Of a stretch of 38,315 nt of DNA, positions 15,897 through 23,145 are shown piece after piece. Positions within the stretch are counted from its first letter, which is position 1, and the number at the start of each line of letters is the position of its first letter. The stretch comes from an uncultured Granulosicoccaceae bacterium. Lineage in GTDB: Bacteria > Pseudomonadota > Gammaproteobacteria > Granulosicoccales > Granulosicoccaceae. The DNA lies in the NCBI GenBank assembly GCA_937922945.1, contig CAKZUP010000100.1:1-38315 (forward strand), given 5' to 3'. The position numbers and the translations under genes are program-made. The notes beneath the pieces were generated by a model, which was not told where the DNA came from, ran no database searches, and saw nothing but the letters and a program-made list of their open reading frames with translations.

Positions 15897-16960
15897 TGGA
15901 AAGCCGACAAACACAGGATGAACACGACACGCTGCTAGAAGTCGAGAATCTCACCGTACGATTTCCAGTAAAACGCGGAGGCCTGTTCCGAAAAAAACAA
16001 TGGCTGCACGCAGTCGACGATATATCTTTCACTATCAAACGCGGCGAAACACTGGCATTGGTTGGTGAAAGCGGCTCCGGTAAAACAACGGCTGCGCTGG
16101 CAGTAGCACGTTTGGTCAACGCCCATGCCGGACACGTGCATTTAAATAACCAGGACTTTCTCGCGCTAGACGATGAACAGCTGCGCACAGCCAGAGCCGG
16201 ACTCCAGTTTATTTTTCAAGACCCGTACTCAAGTTTGAACCCGCGCTTAAAAGCTGAAGCCATTGTCCGTGAACCGCTGGAAAGTTTGAAATCATCTAAC
16301 CGACAGAATAGCGGTGCTTCCGATGCCAATACCAGTCAAGACCACGACCGAATAGTTGATGAATTATTTGAGGCGGTCGGTTTGCGACCTGAGCAGAAAA
16401 AATTATTTCCACACCAATTTTCCGGTGGTCAACGTCAGCGTATAGGCATAGCAAGAGCATTGGCCACAGAACCTGCACTCATTATTTGCGACGAACCTGT
16501 TTCTGCACTTGATGTTGCGGTACAAGCGCAAATTCTGAATCTTCTGAGAAAATTACAAACCGACCGTAACCTGACTTACCTGTTCATATCGCATGATCTT
16601 GGTGTGGTGCAACATATGTGCGATACCATTGCCGTAATGTACATGGGAAAAATTGTCGAATATGCCGATCGTCTGAGCCTGTTCAACAATCCACAGCACC
16701 CTTATACCGCAGCTTTGTTATCAGCCGTACCCTCTGTCGATCGGAATCGACGATCAAAATTTAAACGTATCCTTATACCGGGCGATATGCCAGATGCGAT
16801 AAATCCACCACCCGGTTGCCGCTTTTCAAGCCGTTGTCCGGCAGCACAACCTGCCTGTGAAGAATCACAACCTGAACTCACGGCCAAAAAATCGGGACAC
16901 TTGGTGGCTTGTCATCTGGTGTCAGAAACAGGTGAATCTCCCATACACTTTAAACGCTAA
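15896..16960 (+). CDS. ABC transporter ATP-binding protein (DppF/OppF-like)
   Basis: Second ATPase, 354 residues, with its ATG at 15896 overlapping the previous stop (TGATG). The characteristic DppF start, VENLTVRFPVKRGGLFRKK, is present. Walker A is GESGSGKTT, the signature FSGGQRQRIGIARAL, Walker B LIICDEPVSALD, and the switch ISHDLG. The C-terminal extension contains HPYTAALLSAVPSVD and a cysteine cluster (CRFSSRCPAAQPAC). A serine/asparagine/aspartate-rich insertion of about 25 residues (SSNRQNSGASDANTS) interrupts the helical domain before the signature, a likely lineage-specific loop. With the other four genes it completes a full five-component importer. Confidence 0.94.
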   Translation: MESRQTQDEHDTLLEVENLTVRFPVKRGGLFRKKQWLHAVDDISFTIKRGETLALVGESGSGKTTAALAVARLVNAHAGHVHLNNQDFLALDDEQLRTARAGLQFIFQDPYSSLNPRLKAEAIVREPLESLKSSNRQNSGASDANTSQDHDRIVDELFEAVGLRPEQKKLFPHQFSGGQRQRIGIARALATEPALIICDEPVSALDVAVQAQILNLLRKLQTDRNLTYLFISHDLGVVQHMCDTIAVMYMGKIVEYADRLSLFNNPQHPYTAALLSAVPSVDRNRRSKFKRILIPGDMPDAINPPPGCRFSSRCPAAQPACEESQPELTAKKSGHLVACHLVSETGESPIHFKR

Positions 16961-17015
16961 CCCATACGCCTACGACCAGCATTGCCGTTTTTTTAAACAG
17001 GTGTAATTAAAAACT

Positions 17016-18401
17016 ATGACAACAGATAATATTCAATCAGCCATCGTAGACTTAAAAAAACTCTTAGGCGATCGCCTTTCCACCGGCAGCTCCATTTTGG
17101 AAACACATAGCCACGATGAAGCCTACACAACGCCAATGCTACCAGACGCTGTTGCATTCCCGGATAACACCGAAGAGGTATCTGCGGTTTTAAAAATATG
17201 CACCAAACACGGTTGCCCGGTTGTGCCCTATGGTATCGGTACTTCTTTGGAAGGTCATGTGGTTCCAACCCATGGTGGTATCAGTGTCGATACCAGCCGC
17301 ATGAACCAGGTGCTTGAAATACATGAGAACGACTGGGATGCGGTGGTACAACCAGGCGTCACCAGAACACAACTTAACGAAGCACTGCGTGCAACCGGAC
17401 TCATGTTTACTGTAGACCCCGGAGCCGATGCGACTATCGGAGGTATGGCAGCAACACGTGCCTCGGGCACCAATACGGTTCGCTATGGAACGATGCGGGA
17501 AAACGTTTTGGCGCTGGAAGTGGTTTTGCCCGATGGGCAAATAATTGAAACAGGTACCAGAGCGCGTAAATCCTCAGCAGGATACGACTTAACGAGACTG
17601 TTCGTTGGCTCTGAAGGCACTCTTGGCATCATAACAAAATTAACAGTACGTCTGTTTGCACAGCCTGAAAACATCTCTGCAGCCACCTGCGTTTTCGAGT
17701 CAGTCGAGAAGGCGGTTGATGCCGTTATCATGTCGATGCAACTTGGCATACCCATGGCCAGAATCGAGCTACTCGATGAATTACAAATGAAAGGCATGAA
17801 TTTGTATAACCCTGATATGCCTATGCCTGAAATGCCCCATCTTTTTTTAGAGTTTCACGGCACCGATGCATCGGTTGCAGAACAAATCGATATGTTTAAT
17901 TCTGTCTGCGATGAATTCAATGGCTCAGATTTCAAATGGGCCAGTAAAACCGAAGAACGCAACCGTTTATGGCAGGCACGACACAACGCATACTATGCTG
18001 GCAAAGCCCTACGTCCCGGTAGCGATGGCGTGGTTACCGATTGTTGTGTCCCTATATCCGCCCTGGCCGAAAGCATCGCCAGAACCAGAAAACTCATCAG
18101 CGATTCGGGCATGATTGCGCCGCTGGTTGGCCATGTCGGTGACGGCAATTTCCATCTACTCATTCTTGTTGAGCCAGATAACGCGGAGGAAATGAACAAG
18201 GCCAAAGCACTGGCAGGAGCCGTCAGCGAGCTCGCTTTAGAATTCGGTGGCACTGTTACCGGCGAACACGGTGTAGGTTTAGGTAAAAAGAAATACATGG
18301 AAGAAGAGCATGGCGCCGCCTATGCCCTCATGGGTGCCATAAAAAAGACGATAGATCCGAACAACATTATGAACCCCGGCAAACTGGTTAGCGTTAATTA
18401 G
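17016..18401 (+). CDS. FAD-linked oxidase, D-lactate/2-hydroxyacid dehydrogenase type
   Basis: Flavoprotein of 461 residues with an N-terminal FAD_binding_4 (PCMH) domain and a C-terminal FAD-oxidase_C domain, as in cytochrome-linked D-lactate dehydrogenase and GlcD. FAD-binding motifs include VVPYGIGTSLEGHVVP and the PGADATIGGMAATRASGTN stretch. In the C-terminal half, GHVGDGNFHLL and GEHGVGLGKKKYM carry the metal-binding and catalytic histidines, and IDPNNIMNPGKL ends the protein in the usual way. Such enzymes oxidise D-2-hydroxyacids to 2-oxoacids, passing electrons to quinone or cytochrome. It starts 55 bases after the importer ATPase and 31 bases before a 2-oxoacid decarboxylase-like gene, so it may supply that enzyme's substrate (inference). 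Confidence 0.9.
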   Translation: MTTDNIQSAIVDLKKLLGDRLSTGSSILETHSHDEAYTTPMLPDAVAFPDNTEEVSAVLKICTKHGCPVVPYGIGTSLEGHVVPTHGGISVDTSRMNQVLEIHENDWDAVVQPGVTRTQLNEALRATGLMFTVDPGADATIGGMAATRASGTNTVRYGTMRENVLALEVVLPDGQIIETGTRARKSSAGYDLTRLFVGSEGTLGIITKLTVRLFAQPENISAATCVFESVEKAVDAVIMSMQLGIPMARIELLDELQMKGMNLYNPDMPMPEMPHLFLEFHGTDASVAEQIDMFNSVCDEFNGSDFKWASKTEERNRLWQARHNAYYAGKALRPGSDGVVTDCCVPISALAESIARTRKLISDSGMIAPLVGHVGDGNFHLLILVEPDNAEEMNKAKALAGAVSELALEFGGTVTGEHGVGLGKKKYMEEEHGAAYALMGAIKKTIDPNNIMNPGKLVSVN

Positions 18402-18432
18402 ATTTTCACCCTGTAACTCACTTCTTAACACT

Positions 18433-20049
18433 ATGTCAGCAAATACACATACGCTTGGCGAGCACCTAATCTCGCTACTTGAGCTTTATGGAATCAACAC
18501 GGTTTTCGGTATTCCGGGTGTACACACCATTGAGTTGTATCGTGGGCTGAAAACATCTTCTATTCGACATATCACACCACGCCATGAGCAGGGTGCAGGC
18601 TTTATGGCCGATGGCTATGCACGAGCTACAGGCAATATTGGCGTCTGCTTTTGCATTACGGGGCCAGGTATGACGAATATAACCACGCCTATGGGACAAG
18701 CTTACGCCGATTCAATTCCCATGCTGGTGATATCAAGCGTTAATAAAACCCATACGTTAGGACAAGGCATGGGTCGTTTACATGAACTGAAAAATCAAAG
18801 CGCACTGGTTAGCGGTGTATCGGCATTTAGCCATACCTTACTCAGCGCAGAAGAGCTTCCAGCGATAGTGGCCCGGGCATTCGCCGTTTTCAAATCCAGT
18901 CGAGCGCGACCAGTTCATATAGAAATACCCATTGACCTTATGACGGTACAGGTGAGCACAGCACTACCCGCAGCACCTTTATTACCACCAAAGCCTGCAC
19001 CCGATCCAAACACAGTGGAGCACATCGTCGACCGTATAGTCGCAGCACAATCAACGGTCGTGCTTGCCGGTGGGGGATGCATTGAAGCACAAACACCACT
19101 AACCACATTCGTTGATCTGATTGGTGCGCCGACATGCCTTACGATTAATGCTCGCGGGCTACTGCCACCAAATCATCCATTACTACTCGATGGAGTGCAA
19201 ACAGTAGACGCCTTCCGCGCGCACATTGCCCAATGCGATTTATGCATAGCAATTGGAACCGAACTGGGCGAAACCGATTACGACTTTTACGATAAGGGTC
19301 CAATCGAACCCGGTGGCGAATTTATTCGAATAGATATCGACCCTGAACAGCTCTCGAACAACGCCCAACCCACACTTTGTCTGGTCAGCGATGCAGCCCT
19401 GGCATTAGAGTCGCTATGCAACGCTATTAAAGCTCGTGGTAAACCAACTCCCAAACAGAATGCAAACAACATTGTAAATACGTTGAATGCCGCGTTAAAA
19501 AACAATGCCATCGATGCATCCAGGCAATATGATGAGCTGCTCTATGCAATTACCGAAGCACAGCCAGAGGCCATCATCGTTGGCGATTCAACCAAACCTG
19601 TTTATCACGCCAATTTTGTTCATCGCGCTCCGGCACCACGAAAATGGTTTAACTCAGCGACAGGTTATGGCACCTTGGGCTACGCGATGCCTGCGGCCAT
19701 CGGTGCAAAATTAGGCAAACCGAATTCTGCCGTAGTGGCTATAGCAGGTGATGGTGGTTTTCAATTTACCCTGAACGAGCTGATCGTTGCCAGCCAGGAA
19801 GGCATCGGCATTGCGGTTATTGTTTGGAACAACAACGCCTATAGAGAAATACAGGATTATATGGAGCGCAATGGCATCAACCCGGTAGGCGTTGATGTAA
19901 AAGGCCCAGATTTACAATCACTTGCCAAAGCCATGTATTGCGACTACGCACTCGCATCCAACATCGAATCCATTACTACGCTACTTGAACCACTGGCTAA
20001 CTCGACCAAACCTTTGCTAATAGAATACGTCACACACTTTGATGCATAG
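18433..20049 (+). CDS. Thiamine-diphosphate enzyme, acetolactate-synthase fold; probable 5-guanidino-2-oxopentanoate decarboxylase type
   Basis: ThDP-dependent enzyme of 538 residues with the three-domain layout of acetolactate synthase and 2-oxoacid decarboxylases. The Pyr domain has FGIPGVHTIELYRGL and PRHEQGAGFMADGYAR, with the ThDP-activating glutamate in HEQ. The PP domain has the ThDP/Mg motif AGDGGFQFTLNELIVASQ ending in NNNAY. The GIPGVHT-ELYRGL signature is one I associate with the AruI-like group annotated as 5-guanidino-2-oxopentanoate decarboxylases (arginine transaminase pathway). True acetolactate synthases carry a different N-terminal motif. The neighbouring FAD-linked 2-hydroxyacid dehydrogenase could produce the 2-oxoacid. 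No aminotransferase or guanidinobutyrase lies nearby, so the arginine link is tentative. The family call is strong, the substrate moderate. Confidence 0.85.
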   Translation: MSANTHTLGEHLISLLELYGINTVFGIPGVHTIELYRGLKTSSIRHITPRHEQGAGFMADGYARATGNIGVCFCITGPGMTNITTPMGQAYADSIPMLVISSVNKTHTLGQGMGRLHELKNQSALVSGVSAFSHTLLSAEELPAIVARAFAVFKSSRARPVHIEIPIDLMTVQVSTALPAAPLLPPKPAPDPNTVEHIVDRIVAAQSTVVLAGGGCIEAQTPLTTFVDLIGAPTCLTINARGLLPPNHPLLLDGVQTVDAFRAHIAQCDLCIAIGTELGETDYDFYDKGPIEPGGEFIRIDIDPEQLSNNAQPTLCLVSDAALALESLCNAIKARGKPTPKQNANNIVNTLNAALKNNAIDASRQYDELLYAITEAQPEAIIVGDSTKPVYHANFVHRAPAPRKWFNSATGYGTLGYAMPAAIGAKLGKPNSAVVAIAGDGGFQFTLNELIVASQEGIGIAVIVWNNNAYREIQDYMERNGINPVGVDVKGPDLQSLAKAMYCDYALASNIESITTLLEPLANSTKPLLIEYVTHFDA

Positions 20050-20081
20050 TGATCCTTCTCAATAAAGGCCTTCGGTTGAAC

Positions 20082-21455
20082 TTATACCAAGCCGGTCGAT
20101 GCATTAGCCGGTTCAGCATAAATACTTGATCTTGCAATTCGCTCTGCATCGGTTCCCACGGTATAGCGCATTCGGCTAGCATCAACCCCGTAAATACCTA
20201 CCACGTCCAATGCATCTGTGCCCAATGCCACCCTCACTAAATCTTCAGGTGAAAGCGTTTGCCTCCCGGCACGTTCTGTAAGCGGAAAATACAATCCCCC
20301 TAACCCATCAAATGCACGATAAACAACTTCTGAGCACACAAGCCGATCAGCGCTAAAAAAATCAAAGTCGAAGTTGTACAACTTTCCCTCGTGACGAACG
20401 ACCCGCTCTATACCAAGCTTAATATTCTCTCTGGAAATATTCGGTTTCAATACAATAAAATTATCAACAGCCAGAGTTTCATTTATGGGCCGAAAGCGCA
20501 CACCATCTTTTAATGCCTCTAGTACACAACAATCTGCACGCCAGCTGCGAGCGGTATCTTCAGACACATTCACACCCAGTGCTTCACGCTGACTAACAGT
20601 TCCAACATAAAGCGCTGCATGCGGCCAGAACCCCGGTAAAAACAGATTGGTGAAAGCAGTGTCGTGCCGAGTAACCAGTATGTCACCAGGCTCTAATACA
20701 TTAAGCATTTGCTGGCGTAATTTTACTGAAACGCGCTTCTCTAACGGTAATTGAATTTCCGACGCCGCCCTGCCAACTCGTTCAACCGTTTTCGCTAACA
20801 GATTATTAAGCACAACAATACTTTTACGACGCCACTTATGGCTGATGTATGCGATAAGCCGTTGAAAATAGGTTCGCTTACTTGGGTTTAACCAGCTCTC
20901 AAATTCTGGCAACCGCTTCGCAAACTCACCGACTACAGGGTGACTGTGCAGGCCCTGAATTGTGCGTTGTTGCTTTTTTGCATCATGAATTGCGTCGTAT
21001 ATTCGAAGCGCATCATTGCCATCAACAAAAGCTGAAAATATCCGAGTGTATTGTTTACGAGGAATTCGGTATTCTGCGAACGCTTCATTAAATTTGCGCT
21101 GTAACACGCTATGATTTGCAATATTGAATAGAAAGTGTTGATCGTTCCTGATCAGCAAACACGCTGCTGAATAACCAATAACGAAATGAGCCCATACCTG
21201 CTCATCATTGAGTTTATTGGCATGTCGGTCACCAGAGCTCAGACAGTCGTTTATCAGATCCCACAGCCCTTGCCGTATTGACAAATATTGCGCATACCAG
21301 TAGCCGATAAGCTCATGCTCCATTGGCCGCACTAAGCCCGACCCGACAATACGAGTTAAAAAATCAGCCTCCGGTGAATTCACATGCAACTGATCGGACG
21401 CTTCGAGCAGCGCCTGCAGTGTTGGTGTCAGTCTGGATAGCGAATCGGAAACCAC
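20082..21455 (-). CDS. YiiX/YebB-like permuted papain-fold (NlpC/P60 superfamily) protein with long N-terminal domain
   Basis: A protein of 457 residues whose C-terminal 200 residues match the YiiX-like permuted NlpC/P60 hydrolases. LEPGDILVTRHDTAFTN (residues 254-270) and the histidine of WPHAALYVG (His279) begin the domain, and the nucleophile cysteine is in RLVCSEVVYRAFD (Cys374). The order His before Cys is the circularly permuted order. The first 240 residues are helical with no recognised domain, and there is no signal peptide or membrane helix, so cytoplasmic action is implied. The start appears to be the GTG at 21453-21455, five bases after the upstream stop. It ends an operon with a binding-protein-like gene and an HD-domain gene. 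Members may be amidases, peptidases or lipases; the substrate is unknown. Confidence 0.75.
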   Translation of the reverse strand: MVSDSLSRLTPTLQALLEASDQLHVNSPEADFLTRIVGSGLVRPMEHELIGYWYAQYLSIRQGLWDLINDCLSSGDRHANKLNDEQVWAHFVIGYSAACLLIRNDQHFLFNIANHSVLQRKFNEAFAEYRIPRKQYTRIFSAFVDGNDALRIYDAIHDAKKQQRTIQGLHSHPVVGEFAKRLPEFESWLNPSKRTYFQRLIAYISHKWRRKSIVVLNNLLAKTVERVGRAASEIQLPLEKRVSVKLRQQMLNVLEPGDILVTRHDTAFTNLFLPGFWPHAALYVGTVSQREALGVNVSEDTARSWRADCCVLEALKDGVRFRPINETLAVDNFIVLKPNISRENIKLGIERVVRHEGKLYNFDFDFFSADRLVCSEVVYRAFDGLGGLYFPLTERAGRQTLSPEDLVRVALGTDALDVVGIYGVDASRMRYTVGTDAERIARSSIYAEPANASTGLV

Positions 21456-21460
21456 TAAAC

Positions 21461-22204
21461 TTATAAAGATGAAGTATGAACAGTCGGTGCAACCGACAAC
21501 TTACCGTTAACGTTATGCTTATCGATAAGCGCCTGCACTAGCCCCGACGAAATGGATTCGGAAACAAACTGCTGCAAAAATCTATCCGATTCTTTCATGC
21601 CCGGCAGGCACCCGATAGACTGTTGAACGGCTGTAAAGCCTTGCTGCATCACCACTGAGCCAGCCAAGGCTTTCGAATCTTCCAGCAACCGTGGCCGAAG
21701 GCCAGCCAGTGCTTCCAACGATTGCTCTTTGAACACATTAAGCGAATCCTCCATACTATCGGTGCGGACTAAGGTAGCGTTTTTTAAATTCTCGGTAAGC
21801 CATAAGTCGTACGCAGCTCGACGTTTCACAGCTATTCGCACACCTACACTATCAACCTCCTGAATGCTGCTGATACCCGAACCCGCTGGTAGTAAGTAGG
21901 TTGCTTGAATCTCACAATAAGCCGGGCTAAACGATATTGTTTTCGCTCGCTCTGGCTCCGCTGCAATATTGGCAATATCCCATTCATGCTTAAGCGCTCC
22001 ATCTGCAACGTCTCCCGGCCCTTTATAAGGTAGCAGTTTCAACTCAACACCGAGCTTGTCTGCAATGGCTTTGGCCATATCCGGTGATACGCCAGCAGGA
22101 TTTCCGGTGGATGTTTCACCATTAACCAACAAGAAGTTGGACATGTTAATGCCTGCCCGCAGCACGCCCGTTGGAGCTAACTGTCTTCTGAGCACCTCGC
22201 TCAT
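21461..22204 (-). CDS. Periplasmic-binding-protein-like (SBP_bac_3) protein lacking a signal peptide
   Basis: A 247-residue protein with the bilobal type-II binding-protein fold of amino-acid ABC importers: the entry strand VLRAGINMSNFLL, GNPAGVSPDMAKAIADKLGVELKLLPY (the family's conserved first lobe), WDIANIAAEPERAKTISFSPAY, and the hinge-return region VRIAVKRRAAYDLWL. The ATG is fixed by a four-base overlap (ATGA) with the upstream HD gene, and the protein enters the fold within about 14 residues, so there is no room for a Sec, Tat or lipoprotein signal. No permease or ATPase gene is adjacent. It is therefore probably a cytoplasmic sensor, chaperone or enzyme derived from a binding protein, not a transporter subunit (inference). 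A lost upstream signal would need an unusual gene fusion boundary. Confidence 0.8.
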   Translation of the reverse strand: MSEVLRRQLAPTGVLRAGINMSNFLLVNGETSTGNPAGVSPDMAKAIADKLGVELKLLPYKGPGDVADGALKHEWDIANIAAEPERAKTISFSPAYCEIQATYLLPAGSGISSIQEVDSVGVRIAVKRRAAYDLWLTENLKNATLVRTDSMEDSLNVFKEQSLEALAGLRPRLLEDSKALAGSVVMQQGFTAVQQSIGCLPGMKESDRFLQQFVSESISSGLVQALIDKHNVNGKLSVAPTVHTSSL

Positions 22205-22818
22205 TGCGGTAACCCCGAATACACCCCTGCCATTATCACAGCAGGGTCGTACGCTTTTCGTGAAAATACTTCTTCTACCATGGGTCTGAAAAACGCTAAC
22301 GATTCGGATTCATAATGCGGATCGAAAGAGGATTGATCCCATCGCTCACAAAAATCACTGCAACTGCTAAAACCAGGATGATCCTTAAATTGATCGCGAG
22401 CGTCTTTATCCCAGCCATAGTGGTGAGCGTAGTAAATCATCTGGAAGATTCCGTGATGCTCTACAACCCAGGTGACCTCTTCCCTGACGAACGGGCGTAA
22501 CACCTCCGCTGAAAACCGATCGTGATTTTGCGGTGCAAGTCCATCTCCAATATCGTGCAGCAAGGCACCCACAACCCAATCTATGTCTGCACCATCGCGA
22601 TATGCACGAGTCCCCGATTGCAGTGCGTGATCCAGTCTGGTTAGCTTATAACCTTCCAGAGAAATTTTGCCCTGTCGATCAAGCTCAGCCAATACGCGAT
22701 TGGCGGTTTGCGCAAGATAAGGTTTTTCCAATTCTTCCAGCAGAAGATAATCGGCTTTAGAGCCATCTTTCATGGCGGTGAAATTCACCGTTTGTTTTTC
22801 ATTCATGTTGTTTGCCAT
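22201..22818 (-). CDS. HD-domain protein, possibly a diiron oxygenase of the PhnZ-like branch
   Basis: HD-superfamily protein of 205 residues. Metal-ligand candidates are His64 in RLDHALQSG, the His88-Asp89 pair in ALLHDIGDG, His99 (QNHDRF), and His121/His122 in VVEHHGIFQ, with a later conserved stretch SDFCERWDQSSFDP that could supply a final Asp. The LDHALQSGTRA pattern followed by a gap and LLHDIGD recalls the mixed-valent diiron oxygenases (PhnZ, TmpB, inositol-oxygenase relatives) more than the phosphodiesterases, but this is a memory-based resemblance. The ATG at 22816-22818 starts the operon; a second ATG four codons later is also possible. It overlaps the next gene by four bases. No phosphonate-transport genes are nearby. 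Confidence 0.8.
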   Translation of the reverse strand: MANNMNEKQTVNFTAMKDGSKADYLLLEELEKPYLAQTANRVLAELDRQGKISLEGYKLTRLDHALQSGTRAYRDGADIDWVVGALLHDIGDGLAPQNHDRFSAEVLRPFVREEVTWVVEHHGIFQMIYYAHHYGWDKDARDQFKDHPGFSSCSDFCERWDQSSFDPHYESESLAFFRPMVEEVFSRKAYDPAVIMAGVYSGLPQ

Positions 22819-23145
22819 TCTATTTTTTAAAACCCATCGGCTCTTTCACGATCTACAGCCGTTGCCATTCCATTGGCACCACTGTTCACACAGTACATGA
22901 CGTGAACGATAGCACGGCACTAAAAACACGACACCACGAGCTTGCATTCGAACGATGAACCGAGCTTTTCATGAAAACTAATGTAACAAGCCATCGCGGC
23001 ACGCGTTCGCTTGCAATAGTTAACGACTCTCAGATTCTCCGCACTGCCCTTGCTGTATCATTGAGCAGGTTCAACAAACACTGCATGCAACATTTTACAT
23101 GTTCGGCAAACCACGTTTTGACGCGTTAAATAAGGAGGACATTCC
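22819..23145. other. Divergent intergenic region (HD operon / DUF937 gene)
   Basis: About 330 bases without a convincing gene. GTTCAC and GTGAAC form a 6-bp inverted repeat with a 12-base spacer around 22885-22910, a possible operator. The only strong element is the ribosome site AGGAGG at 23133-23138, 7 bases before the DUF937 start. No consensus -35/-10 pair was found for either direction, which leaves room for an alternative sigma factor. Confidence 0.5.
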
